A stretch of DNA of 64,000 nucleotides from Geobacteraceae bacterium (GTDB lineage Bacteria > Desulfobacterota > Desulfuromonadia > Geobacterales > Pseudopelobacteraceae): positions 1 through 64,000 of the forward strand of contig JADKKR010000008.1 of the NCBI GenBank assembly GCA_016720395.1, written 5' to 3'. Under the pieces are notes generated by a model. That model was not told the DNA's origin and did not search any database. It worked only from the letters and a program-made list of their open reading frames with translations. Position numbers and translations under genes: made by a program. Every line of letters begins with the position of its first letter. Within the stretch, counting starts at the first letter, position 1. Below are positions 17,518-26,506 of the stretch, piece by piece.

Positions 17518-18471
17518 ATGAGCAAGATCTATGCAGACAACTCCCAGTCCATCGGCAACACTCCCCTGGTTAAGCTGAACAACATTGTCGGAAACGCAAA
17601 GGCCACCATCCTGGTCAAGGTTGAGGGACGTAACCCTGCCTATTCGGTCAAGTGCCGCATCGGTGCCAACATGATCTGGGATGCTGAGAAGCGGGGGATC
17701 CTCAAGCCGGGAGTCGAGATCATCGAGCCGACCTCAGGAAACACCGGCATCGCACTGGCTTACGTGGCCGCCGCCCGTGGCTATAAGCTGACCCTTACCA
17801 TGCCTGAGACCATGAGCATCGAGCGCCGCCGCGTATTGGCCGCCCTGGGTGCCAACCTGATCCTGACCCCGGGTGCCGAAGGAATGAAGGGTGCTATCAG
17901 CCGGGCCGAAGAGATCGCCGCTGCCGAACCTGACAAATATTTTCTGCCCCAGCAGTTCAAGAACCCGGCCAACCCGGAGATTCACGAGAAGACCACCGGT
18001 CCCGAAATCTGGAACGACACCGACGGTGCAATCGACGTCCTGGTTGCCGGGGTCGGTACGGGGGGGACCATTACCGGTATATCCCGCTATATCAAGAACA
18101 CCAGGGGCAAGAAGATCATCTCTGTAGCGGTGGAGCCCAAGGAAAGCCCGGTTATCAGCCAGAAGCTGGCCGGTCAGGAAATTAAGCCGGCACCGCACAA
18201 GATTCAGGGAATCGGTGCCGGTTTCATCCCCGACACCCTTGACCTCTCTGTCGTCGACCGGGTGGAGCAGGTATCCAGTGACGAAGCGATTGAGTTTGCC
18301 AAGCGTCTGGCCAAGGAGGAGGGCCTGCTTGTGGGCATCTCCTGCGGCGCTGCGGTTGCTGCCGCAGTCAGGCTCGCCAACCTTGATGAATTTGCCGGCA
18401 AGACGATTGTTGTCATACTGCCTGACGGTGCCGAGCGCTATCTTTCCACGGCGCTGTTCGAAGGGATCTGA
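17518..18471 (+). CDS. cysK: Cysteine synthase A (O-acetylserine sulfhydrylase)
   Basis: CysK makes cysteine from O-acetylserine and sulfide. The 317-residue protein has the PLP lysine in NPAYSVKCRIGANMIWDAEK, the substrate loop EPTSGNTGIALAY, the phosphate-binding GVGTGGTITG and C-terminal SCGAAVAAA, all as in Enterobacterial CysK. AAAGGAG precedes the ATG. The 66-bp gap from rrf2 holds a weaker, differently spaced version of the rrf2/sbp operator (ATTCTATAG...AAATAG), so cysK may have its own regulated promoter. It supplies the last step for sulfide made by the cys operon at 43-51 kb. Confidence 0.95.
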   Translation: MSKIYADNSQSIGNTPLVKLNNIVGNAKATILVKVEGRNPAYSVKCRIGANMIWDAEKRGILKPGVEIIEPTSGNTGIALAYVAAARGYKLTLTMPETMSIERRRVLAALGANLILTPGAEGMKGAISRAEEIAAAEPDKYFLPQQFKNPANPEIHEKTTGPEIWNDTDGAIDVLVAGVGTGGTITGISRYIKNTRGKKIISVAVEPKESPVISQKLAGQEIKPAPHKIQGIGAGFIPDTLDLSVVDRVEQVSSDEAIEFAKRLAKEEGLLVGISCGAAVAAAVRLANLDEFAGKTIVVILPDGAERYLSTALFEGI

Positions 18472-18615
18472 TGCTGCTGCACAACTCCGAAGCATGGAAC
18501 CGGTGTCTTGTGTGTTGATCAGAACGTGCCGGCTTCGATACGGTTCCGGCACTTTCATCTGGTTTCACAGAGTGACTGACATATAGATAGAGTAGACAGA
18601 CTATCCAGTTTTATT

Positions 18616-18656
18616 GGCCGGAGCAGCTCCCGAAAGGACGCGTTCCGGCCTTTTTG
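18616..18656 (+). terminator. Rho-independent terminator after cysK
   Basis: GGCCGGAGC ... GTTCCGGCC followed by TTTTT. A weaker hairpin (GTGCCGG/CCGGCAC, about 18525-18553) lies just before it. Confidence 0.85.
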
Positions 18657-19036
18657 TGTTCGGAAGATATGAGCAGAGGTAGCTGACAAGGCAAAACAGT
18701 GTTGAGTATGGTCAATTCACGGAAGTTATCTATCATCAAAATTATATAACATAGTATTAAATGTTTTTACTGTGCTGTTTTTTCAGTTAAATAAGAATGT
18801 TGGGTGCGGTAAAGGGCCAGAACTGATCGTATAGGCATCTTCGTTGCATATGATAATGTATATACATCAATATTGTGATACCAAAATAGTAGGGAATGTT
18901 AATGCTTGCTCAGATTTATTAGACAATTACCGTCATGGACAAGGAGGTGGATTTTGGAAATTGCTGGTTTGTTTATACGCGTAATGACGGATGTGGTTTC
19001 ACCGGGTAGATCAATTACAACACGAGGGAGACTCCT
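18657..19036 (+). other. AT-rich leader region before the respiratory cluster
   Basis: About 380 bp with low G+C. It contains CCGTCAT/ATGACGG arms around 18930-18990 enclosing a possible 24-codon open frame (ATG at 18935, after no clear ribosome-binding site). I checked for GEMM-type c-di-nucleotide riboswitch blocks, which often precede Geobacter cytochrome genes, and did not find them. A promoter for the DUF3373 gene must lie here but is not clearly identifiable. Confidence 0.4.
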
Positions 19037-20827
19037 ATGAAGAAAACAGTATTGAAGCTGGCACTCGCGGCACTGGTTGCAGGGACGGTCCTGCCTTTGT
19101 CGGCTCAGGCGGCAGATGATGCGCTCATGAAAAAAATTGAGCAGCTATCGCAGGAGCTTGAGCAGTTAAAGACACAAGTGAAAGCGAATGAGGCAAAGGC
19201 CGCTAAAGCAGCCGAAGATAAGAAAGGCCCGGTTCAGAAGTCCGATACGAAAGAAATTGAGGAGTTGAAAAACAAGATCGCCAAGGTCGAAGAAAAATCA
19301 TTAAGCAAATGGTTGACAATTGGTGGTGATTACCGATTCCGCGTAGATTCTCTGCATGGGCAGACTAAGGCATATACAGATCCCAATGTGATGTTCACAA
19401 ATGTTGGGCAACAACTGCAGATGGCTGCTTTTGTAAACCCAACAGCACCCAGTGCCTTTATGCCCGGTTTTACAGCTGGGCAGGCGCTGACCGGATTTAT
19501 GCAGTTCGGTAATCAAATGAAAGCGACTAATACCTATGCCGGAGCGCTTGCATTTCTAAATCCAGCAAATCCCTTCGTAGCAGGGTTACCAATGCTTGCA
19601 CCTGCCGGTGCTGTTGCATCCTTCAAACCCAAGAATGAAACCCTCTACACCAACAAGTTCGGTCTCGACCTTACCGCCAAGGCAACCCAGAACATTACCG
19701 TACATGCCAAGCTGGACATGTACAAAACGTTCGGTTCCCAGAATGATTCCCAGGTTACCGGCAACTACTTCGCCGATCGTGTCGGGGTATTTGACGGCAC
19801 ACTCGGGCATGTACCGTCTGACGGGCTCCTGAATGTTGACCGGGCCTTTGCCACCTGGAGCAATATCCTCGACCAGCCGATGTGGTTCTCCGTTGGCCGT
19901 CGTCCCTCAACCAATGGTGCACCGAGCAATCTGCGTCTGAACAACGAGCGTCCCGGCAATGGCGGAACTCCTTCTTTACTTGTTGATTACGCATTCGATG
20001 GCATGACCATTGGATACGCCCCCGATATCGAAATGCTGCCGGGAGCATATGCCAAAGTATGTTACGGCAGAGGATTTGACAGCGGAATTAAAACTTCGAC
20101 TAACAGCATCAAGGACACGGATATGCTCGGAGTGGCCGTGATTCCGGTTGACACAGATCCATTGCGGGTCTGGATGCAGTGGAATCGTGGATTCGATATC
20201 TTCGATTTTCCGGTTATGAACAATACGGTCTTCGGCGACACCGCTCCCGCTGTCAATCTTGGTGACATCGACTGGTATGGAGTCGGCGCCATGAGTACCC
20301 TCAAGAAAGTCGGCCCGGGAAACCTGAATGTGTTCACTGACTTTGGTCTGAGCGTAACGCATCCCAACAGCAATGTGTCGGGACAGGCTGGATTCCAGGG
20401 CTTAATGACCGGGGCATTCTTTGCGCCTGAAGCCCCGACCAGCAAGACCGGCTGGGCAATATTTGCAGGCGTGCGCTATGATCTGCCCTCGAAGACCAAG
20501 ATCGGTTTCGAGTTCAATCACGGATCTAAGGACTGGATCACCTTCGCTCCTGCAGCAGACGATATGTGGACCAGCAAAGTCGGAACCCGCGGCAATGTGT
20601 ATGAACCCTATATCATCCAGGAACTGGATCTTAAACCAATCTCATCCTACTTGAGCAAAGCATTCTTCAGGCTCGGATACCAGTATTACGATTTTGAATA
20701 CACCGGCAGCAACAACTGGGTCGGCGCACCACAGAAGATTTCCGATATAAAGTCTTCCGATATGATGCTCATGGCACCGGTAAGCAAGGCGCATGACGTT
20801 TATGCCACCTTTGAGGTTAAGTTCTAG
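19037..20827 (+). CDS. DUF3373-type outer-membrane beta-barrel protein
   Basis: The protein has 596 residues. Signal peptide (MKKTVLKLALAALVAGTVLP..AQA), then a coiled coil (about 28-90, ALMKKIEQLSQELEQLKTQV...EIEELKNKIAKVEEK), then a long beta-rich region starting LTIGGDYRFRVDSLHG and ending in a C-terminal aromatic/charged residue pattern (YATFEVKF) typical of barrels. By family it resembles DUF3373 porin-like proteins common in Geobacter and Campylobacterota. It leads a block of cytochromes and could be the outer-membrane conduit or anion channel of that system. The 19390-19620 part is Ala/Pro/Phe-rich and looks like an inserted loop. GAGGGAG lies before the ATG. Confidence 0.75.
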   Translation: MKKTVLKLALAALVAGTVLPLSAQAADDALMKKIEQLSQELEQLKTQVKANEAKAAKAAEDKKGPVQKSDTKEIEELKNKIAKVEEKSLSKWLTIGGDYRFRVDSLHGQTKAYTDPNVMFTNVGQQLQMAAFVNPTAPSAFMPGFTAGQALTGFMQFGNQMKATNTYAGALAFLNPANPFVAGLPMLAPAGAVASFKPKNETLYTNKFGLDLTAKATQNITVHAKLDMYKTFGSQNDSQVTGNYFADRVGVFDGTLGHVPSDGLLNVDRAFATWSNILDQPMWFSVGRRPSTNGAPSNLRLNNERPGNGGTPSLLVDYAFDGMTIGYAPDIEMLPGAYAKVCYGRGFDSGIKTSTNSIKDTDMLGVAVIPVDTDPLRVWMQWNRGFDIFDFPVMNNTVFGDTAPAVNLGDIDWYGVGAMSTLKKVGPGNLNVFTDFGLSVTHPNSNVSGQAGFQGLMTGAFFAPEAPTSKTGWAIFAGVRYDLPSKTKIGFEFNHGSKDWITFAPAADDMWTSKVGTRGNVYEPYIIQELDLKPISSYLSKAFFRLGYQYYDFEYTGSNNWVGAPQKISDIKSSDMMLMAPVSKAHDVYATFEVKF

Positions 20828-20837
20828 TCTGATTGCT

Positions 20838-20876
20838 ATCCGGGCAGGAGTGTCCTGCCCGGATCATGCTTGTTTT
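20838..20876 (+). terminator. Terminator-like hairpin after the DUF3373 gene
   Basis: Perfect 12-bp stem ATCCGGGCAGGA/TCCTGCCCGGAT with a 3-base loop, followed by CATGCTTGTTTTT. It could terminate or attenuate transcription before the next genes. Confidence 0.75.
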
Positions 20877-20958
20877 TAGCCGCTTGCACATTTACAAAAC
20901 TCTGGCAGAATTGTCTGGCAGAACTAACGAGATCAACACAGCAGGTAAGGAGTTCAAC

Positions 20959-21282
20959 ATGAAAAGAATAGTTTCAATCGTTATGCTGGTAGCCTTGATG
21001 GTTTTTTCGACACTTGCCTTCGTGCAAAACGCCAGTGCAGAAGAAGCTAAGATGGTCGGAACCATATCCAAAATCGAGATGTCTGCCGACAAAAAGTCTG
21101 CTACTGCAATCCTTAAAGACACAAAATCCGGTGAAGAGGTAACAATCATAATCACTGACGAACAGACGCTCGACAAATTCATGGACAAGCGAATTGTCGA
21201 AGGTGATGAAATCCGCTGCAAATACGAAAAAGTAGATGGAAAGAACAATAGCAAGATATTTAAGAAAACGGCCGGCTGTTAA
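20959..21282 (+). CDS. Small secreted protein, unknown function
   Basis: The protein has 107 residues from the ATG preceded by TAAGGAG; the frame is open further up but that part overlaps the hairpin region. Signal peptide (MKRIVSIVMLVALMVFSTLA...ASAEE). The mature domain (about 80 residues) has an alternating pattern (MVGTISKIEMSADKKSATAIL...GDEIRCKYEKVDGKN) that looks like a small beta-barrel/OB-type fold, and it ends in Gly-Cys. A similar pattern occurs after the haem site in the following protein, so the two may be related. It starts 23 bp before the rhodanese gene and is probably co-transcribed with it. Confidence 0.65.
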   Translation: MKRIVSIVMLVALMVFSTLAFVQNASAEEAKMVGTISKIEMSADKKSATAILKDTKSGEEVTIIITDEQTLDKFMDKRIVEGDEIRCKYEKVDGKNNSKIFKKTAGC

Positions 21283-21305
21283 TATAAAAAGGGAGGGATT
21301 ACCGT

Positions 21306-22715
21306 ATGCGTTCTGAAACTCAATTATCTGCTGTACTTGCACTTGTGGCTGGCCTTTCATTCTCGGCTGCCATTGCCACTGCTGCAGAGCCCGCTGCACC
21401 AGCGGCAAAACCGTCCATCGCCAAAATCTGTACCAACTGCCACAAGGCCGAACCTAATGCAGTACGAGGCTATTTTGACAATGTCGCATTCAAGGCCAAG
21501 ACCATTCAAATCAAGATCGACGACGCCATCGAACTGATCAAGTTTGACGAGGACGAGATCAAGGTTGTAAACGGCGCGGGCAAGACTGGTGATGGTGAGT
21601 TTCTTAAAGATAACAAGGTGAAAAAAGGTCACGAGGTCAAAGTCGAGTATATCGAGAAAGCCGGTGTTAAAACGGCTGTCAGGCTGATTGAAAAGCCGCC
21701 GGTCAAGATCCCGGCTGAAATGATGATAAGCACCGCAGAAGTGGAGAAACTGGTCGCGCAGGGGCCGGAAAAAGGGAAGTACTTCCTGTTCGACTCACGC
21801 CCATTGCCGCGCTTCCAGCAAGGAGCCATCCCGACAGCTCTAAACCTCCCGTTCCCGGCCTTTGATAAACTGGCTGACAAACTGCTTCCCAAGCAGAAAG
21901 ATGCCTTGATAATTTTCTATTGTCAGGGGCCTTCGTGTAACATGAGCCCCGGTTCTGCTGATAAAGCTAAAAAACTAGGCTATACCAATATTAAGGTATA
22001 CAAGGACGGCATTCCGGCATGGCAACTGAGAAACTACGCTGTTGTATCCGCCGCATTCCTCAAAGAAGCCTGGATTGACAAAGACATCCCGCATGTTTTA
22101 TTGGATGCCCGCGCTGCAAAAGTTGCAGCAAAAGGCTACATAAAAGGCGCAGTAACATCTTCTGTCAAAGCTGGTGCTAAGTTTGTTAAGGCACTTGATG
22201 TCAAGAAAAGTGCTCCGATCGTTGTTTATGACCAGCAGGGCGGTAAGGATGCCGCATCCGTTGCCGCCAGACTTATTAAGGCCGGCTTCAATAATGTGCA
22301 GGTCTTGACAGGTGGTTATGATGGCTGGCTGTCAGCTAAATATGAAGTTGTAACCGGTGAGCTTGCCAAGAAAGCGGTCTATGTGCCCAAACCGCGTCCG
22401 GGCGAAATTAATCTGGAAGAGTTCAAGAAGTATGTTGCCGAACTGCCGGCAAACGTCATGATCATTGATGTCCGTAACACCGATGAAGGCAACTCCGGCA
22501 TGCTCAAGGTCGCCAAACTGATTCCGGCCGAAGAGATCAAGGATCGCGCAGCAGAAATCCCTAAAGACAAGTTGCTTGTTACTCTCTGCTCAACCGGTGT
22601 TCGGGCGGAGATGGCGTATCATACGCTGAAAGAGCTTGGTTACACCAATGTCAAGTTTGTCAACGCCAAGATGGAATTTGAAAAGAGCGGCTCGTATAAG
22701 ATTACAAAGGATTGA
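21306..22715 (+). CDS. Secreted monohaem, triple-rhodanese protein
   Basis: The protein has 469 residues. Signal peptide (to about A27), then one c-type haem site C42-T-N-C45-H46, a small beta domain (about 50-130), and three rhodanese domains: first with Cys206 (FYCQGPSC), second with no cysteine (VVYDQQGGKD, probably inactive), third with Cys428 (TLCSTGVRAEMA). It should act in the periplasm or outer envelope on persulfides or other chalcogen groups, possibly with electron exchange through the haem. Rhodanese-type proteins are known parts of some Geobacter outer-membrane conduit clusters (ext genes). GGGAGGG lies before the ATG. A strong terminator follows, so it ends the first sub-operon. 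Confidence 0.85.
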   Translation: MRSETQLSAVLALVAGLSFSAAIATAAEPAAPAAKPSIAKICTNCHKAEPNAVRGYFDNVAFKAKTIQIKIDDAIELIKFDEDEIKVVNGAGKTGDGEFLKDNKVKKGHEVKVEYIEKAGVKTAVRLIEKPPVKIPAEMMISTAEVEKLVAQGPEKGKYFLFDSRPLPRFQQGAIPTALNLPFPAFDKLADKLLPKQKDALIIFYCQGPSCNMSPGSADKAKKLGYTNIKVYKDGIPAWQLRNYAVVSAAFLKEAWIDKDIPHVLLDARAAKVAAKGYIKGAVTSSVKAGAKFVKALDVKKSAPIVVYDQQGGKDAASVAARLIKAGFNNVQVLTGGYDGWLSAKYEVVTGELAKKAVYVPKPRPGEINLEEFKKYVAELPANVMIIDVRNTDEGNSGMLKVAKLIPAEEIKDRAAEIPKDKLLVTLCSTGVRAEMAYHTLKELGYTNVKFVNAKMEFEKSGSYKITKD

Positions 22716-22723
22716 GAACTCAG

Positions 22724-22766
22724 CGCGTGCGATTTCAGCCTTAACCTGAAATCGCACGCGTGTTTT
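22724..22766 (+). terminator. Rho-independent terminator after the rhodanese gene
   Basis: A 15-bp stem (CGCGTGCGATTTCAG / CTGAAATCGCACGCG) with a 7-base loop, followed by TGTTTT. It divides the respiratory block into two transcription units. Confidence 0.9.
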
Positions 22767-22895
22767 ACTGCAGCAGTCAGTCTCTTTTTATTTGTCAACA
22801 CATATACATAAATACATATAAACAGAACAAACGTTGTGTTTGCTGTTGTATGATCTAGCCCGTTGGGTCTGCCTGAACTTGAAAGGAACTGAAAG

Positions 22896-24263
22896 ATGTC
22901 TGGAAAAATTGTAGCAATACTGGTGGGATGTTCTTTGCTTGCAGCAACTGTTCAGGCTAAGGATCATCCAGGAAAAGAATATGTTCTAAAAAATGGCTAC
23001 CAGGGTCCAAAAACCTGTGAAACATGCCATCCGGGCAAAGCCAGGGAGTTTCTTGGAACCGTACATTGGAAACACGCCTCAAAAGTGGATCATGTAGACA
23101 ATATTAACCCGAATGAAGAGCATGGGATGAAAGATCGTATCTACACCATGTGTAACGGTAACGATATCGTCAATAACCTTAAGGAAGTGCCACCGAATGC
23201 TCTTGGCAAGACCAAATTTACCGGATGCAATACCTGCCATCCGGGGGATCATACAAGTGATGTCGGCAGTACCGGCCCCCAGGCGGAACAGGCCATAGAC
23301 TGCCTGATCTGCCATTCCAGCAAGTATGACTTCAGCAAAAGAAAAGCGGTCAAGGATAAGGACGGCAAGGTTGTGATGACCCAGGACCGCAGTACCGAGG
23401 CAGCGGCCAACATCGGCCGGCCAACCATCAAGAACTGCATGATCTGCCACGAGGCTGCCGGCGGCGGTGCCATGATCAAGCGGGGATTTTCAATGGCAAA
23501 AGACGCTGAGGTCCACGTTACCAAAGGCATCATCTGCATTGACTGTCATCAGGTGAAAAACCACAAGTTTCCCACCGGCCGTGATCCAAACAACTGGGCC
23601 CATGACGGCATCTACATGACCTGTGTCGGTGAATGTCATAGTGCCAAGCCGCACAGTGATGCCGACTATAACAGGCATACTGCAACGATTGCCTGCCAGA
23701 CATGCCACATCCCCAAAACCGGGGGAGCCTTTTCCAAAGACTTCACCAAATGGGAAAAACAATCCAACGGGTTTTACGAGCCTTCTACCTTGAAGCGCGA
23801 GGTGAATGAAACCGCACCGGTATACGCCTGGTACAATCTGACCGTCAGCAATACCCCGCACTTTATCGGCCCCAAGGGTAGTAGAACTGATGGAAAGAGC
23901 AAAATCTACCCATTCAAGATTTTCCAGGGCAAGGCATATTTCAACAAGAAAGACGGACAACTGCTCTCAATGGATTTTGCGCCGCCGATTGCAAACGGCG
24001 ACACCCTTGCCGGTGTGGCTTCTGCTGCCAGGATACTTGGAATCAAGGACTATGAACCGGTTCCGGGGTGGCAGACGATCTACTTTGGCAGCAACCATCA
24101 GGTTACACCAAAAAACAAGGCTTTGAACTGTGCCAACTGCCATGCGCTCAACGGCGTGCTTAATTTTAAAGAACTGGGATACAGTTCCAAGGAAGTGGAG
24201 CGGCTTACCAATCCTGAACTCTATTTTGAAAAACTGCTCAAGCTGCAGCAGGAGAACGAATAA
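22896..24263 (+). CDS. Periplasmic octahaem c-type cytochrome
   Basis: The protein has 455 residues with a signal peptide (cleavage near AKDH). Seven CXXCH sites (CETCH, CNTCH, CLICH, CMICH, CIDCH, CQTCH, CANCH) and one CX3CH (CVGECH) give eight haems. A wider-spaced haem motif like CX3CH is uncommon and may mark a special haem. It begins the operon encoding the molybdopterin enzyme 43 bp downstream and is a natural electron partner for it, or an octahaem reductase in its own right. No CXXCK site is seen, so it is not a typical octahaem tetrathionate reductase. Confidence 0.88.
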   Translation: MSGKIVAILVGCSLLAATVQAKDHPGKEYVLKNGYQGPKTCETCHPGKAREFLGTVHWKHASKVDHVDNINPNEEHGMKDRIYTMCNGNDIVNNLKEVPPNALGKTKFTGCNTCHPGDHTSDVGSTGPQAEQAIDCLICHSSKYDFSKRKAVKDKDGKVVMTQDRSTEAAANIGRPTIKNCMICHEAAGGGAMIKRGFSMAKDAEVHVTKGIICIDCHQVKNHKFPTGRDPNNWAHDGIYMTCVGECHSAKPHSDADYNRHTATIACQTCHIPKTGGAFSKDFTKWEKQSNGFYEPSTLKREVNETAPVYAWYNLTVSNTPHFIGPKGSRTDGKSKIYPFKIFQGKAYFNKKDGQLLSMDFAPPIANGDTLAGVASAARILGIKDYEPVPGWQTIYFGSNHQVTPKNKALNCANCHALNGVLNFKELGYSSKEVERLTNPELYFEKLLKLQQENE

Positions 24264-24306
24264 CATACGTATCTCCTTAAACCACGTCTCCCATAGGAGG
24301 TAAGCC

Positions 24307-26505
24307 GTGTCACCCAAATTTTCTCGAAGGACATTTTTCAAGGTGTCAGGCGCAGCTACTGCCGGCTTGACCGTAGCGGCATCGGTACCGAAAAAGTTCC
24401 TATCCTGGGCCGAAGAGGCCGGGCAGAAAGATATGAAACAGATTCCCACCTTCTGCGAACTCTGTTTCTGGAACTGCGGCCTTGTCGCCAAGGTGGAAAA
24501 TGGCAAGGTCATCAAGGTCGATGGAAATCCACTCAGCCTGCGTGGCCGCGGCCGTCTCTGCGGCCGTGGCAATGCCGCACTGGGAGCGTTGTACGACCCG
24601 GACCGGCTCAAGTACCCGATGATCAATACCGGCAAGCGCGGCGAGCCGGTCTGGAAACGGGCCACCTGGGACGAGGCGCTTGGTCTGATCGCCGAAAAAA
24701 TGAACGCTATCAAGCAAAAACATGGTGCCGAGTCCATGGCGCTCTTCTCACACGGAACCGGTGGGGCTTTCTGGAAACATCTGCTCAAGTCATATGGCTG
24801 TAGCAACTACACCGCCCCTTCGTTTGCACAGTGCCGCGGTCCGCGTGATATGGGTTTTTACCTGACCTACGGGTCAGACGTCGGATCGCCTGAATACTAC
24901 GATTTCAGCAAAAGCAAGTACATCGTCCTGCTTGGCTCGCATCTCGGTGAAAATGCCCATAACAGCCAGGTGCAGGACATCATGAACGGGTTGGCCGATG
25001 GCGCGCGTTTGACCGTGGTGGATCCGCGCCTCTCCAATATCGCCTCCAAGGCCGATCGCTGGCTGGCTATCAAACCTGCCAGCGACTTGGCGCTGCTTCT
25101 GGCCTGGATCAGGATCATTATTGAAGAGGGGTTGTACGACAAGGAATATATCGAAAAATACGCATCCGGATTCGATGAGCTGCGGGCTGCTGTTCAGCAG
25201 TATACTCCTGAGTGGGCCGAGGCCGAGACAACCATTCCGAGTGATACCATTGTCAAGGTGGCCCGCGAGATGGGCAGGAATGCACCTCATGTCTGTGTCG
25301 GTGCCGGCCGCTATGCTGTCTGGTATGGAGACGATACGCAACGCAGTCGTGCGATTGCGATACTCAACGCCCTGCTTGGTTCCTGGGGCCGTGAGGGGGG
25401 CTATTTCTTTCCTGCCAAGGGTGGTGTGCCCGAATATCCAGGACTGCCGGAGTATCCACCCCACGCGGATGTGCCCAAGCTGGATGAAGCTTATCCGTTC
25501 GCTGCACTGCAGACAACGACTTCCATCAAGCATGCCTCAATCACCGGCAAGCCGCACCCGATCAAAGGGTGGTTCATCTACGGCTGCAACCTGATGAAGA
25601 CCATGCCGGACAAGCAGGAGACCATCAAGGCCCTGCAGAATCTTGAGCTCGTAGTCGCCATCGACGTTCTGCCGGCCGATATCATCGCCTGGGCCGATGT
25701 TGTCCTCCCGGAGTGCACCTATATGGAGCGCTACGATAATATCAACGTCGGCAAATTCAAGGATCTGGAGATCTCCCTGCGCCAGCCGACCATCGAGCCG
25801 CTCTGGGAGACCAAGCCATCCTGGTGGATGACCAAGGAACTTGGCGGCAAGCTTGGCCTGTCTGCCTACTTCCCCTGGAAGGACGGCGAGGAATATCTGG
25901 CCAAACGTTGTGAGGCGGGCGGCATCGATTTTGCCGAACTGAAGAAAAAAGGCGTCATAGTCAAGACAGACAAGTCGGCTCCCTACATAACCGATGAGAG
26001 TCAACCGGAATTCGGGACCCCTTCCGGCAAGATCGAGCTGTATTCCAAGCAGCTGGAGGAGAAGGGTTTTGATCCCGTGCCGAAGTACACCAGGCATCCC
26101 CAGCCGCCGGCCGGCCACTTCCGGCTGCTGTTCGGGCGGTCGCCACTGCACACCTTCTCCCGGACAACCAACAATTTCATGTTGACCGACCTGCAGAAAG
26201 AAAATGCACTCTGGATCAATACGAAAAAAGGGAAAGAACTGGGGTTAAAGGACGGCGAATATGTCTCGCTCGTCAATCAGGACGGGGTCAAGGCGCCCGG
26301 CCGGATCAAGGTCAAGCTGACCCAGCGTATGCGTGATGATGCCGTGTACATGTACCATGGCTTCGGTGTTCATGCCAAGGGTATGACCCGGGCCAACAAT
26401 CAGGGGATAGCGGATGATGACCTGATTTCAAAATATGTCATTGACCCGATCATGGGCGGCACTGCCATGCGCGGGAATTTTGTCAAGATCGTGAAGGGGG
26501 CCTGA
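24307..26505 (+). CDS. Tat-exported molybdopterin oxidoreductase, PsrA/PhsA-like catalytic subunit
   Basis: The protein has 732 residues. Twin-arginine signal (SRRTFFKVSG), then an Fe-S motif C50-x2-C53-x3-C57-x27-C85 (CELCFWNCG ... RLCGRG), then the DMSO-reductase superfamily fold with a candidate Mo-ligand Cys176 (SFAQCRGPRD) and late blocks such as LPECTYMERYDN and FGTPSGKIELYS. It belongs with polysulfide/thiosulfate, tetrathionate, arsenate or selenate reductases; the substrate is not decided by sequence. The following NrfD-type and Fe-S genes complete a membrane-bound complex whose active site faces the periplasm. Start is GTG with TAGGAGG at good spacing. Confidence 0.9.
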   Translation: MSPKFSRRTFFKVSGAATAGLTVAASVPKKFLSWAEEAGQKDMKQIPTFCELCFWNCGLVAKVENGKVIKVDGNPLSLRGRGRLCGRGNAALGALYDPDRLKYPMINTGKRGEPVWKRATWDEALGLIAEKMNAIKQKHGAESMALFSHGTGGAFWKHLLKSYGCSNYTAPSFAQCRGPRDMGFYLTYGSDVGSPEYYDFSKSKYIVLLGSHLGENAHNSQVQDIMNGLADGARLTVVDPRLSNIASKADRWLAIKPASDLALLLAWIRIIIEEGLYDKEYIEKYASGFDELRAAVQQYTPEWAEAETTIPSDTIVKVAREMGRNAPHVCVGAGRYAVWYGDDTQRSRAIAILNALLGSWGREGGYFFPAKGGVPEYPGLPEYPPHADVPKLDEAYPFAALQTTTSIKHASITGKPHPIKGWFIYGCNLMKTMPDKQETIKALQNLELVVAIDVLPADIIAWADVVLPECTYMERYDNINVGKFKDLEISLRQPTIEPLWETKPSWWMTKELGGKLGLSAYFPWKDGEEYLAKRCEAGGIDFAELKKKGVIVKTDKSAPYITDESQPEFGTPSGKIELYSKQLEEKGFDPVPKYTRHPQPPAGHFRLLFGRSPLHTFSRTTNNFMLTDLQKENALWINTKKGKELGLKDGEYVSLVNQDGVKAPGRIKVKLTQRMRDDAVYMYHGFGVHAKGMTRANNQGIADDDLISKYVIDPIMGGTAMRGNFVKIVKGA

Positions 26506-26506
26506 T

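Noticed and set aside
18657..19036. A GEMM-type c-di-nucleotide riboswitch before the respiratory cluster
   Set aside because: The conserved blocks of that class were not found; only a simple hairpin and AT-rich sequence are present.
24307..26505. Assigning a precise substrate (thiosulfate, polysulfide, arsenate or selenate) to the molybdoenzyme
   Set aside because: The visible motifs are shared by several subfamilies; only a phylogeny or assay can decide.
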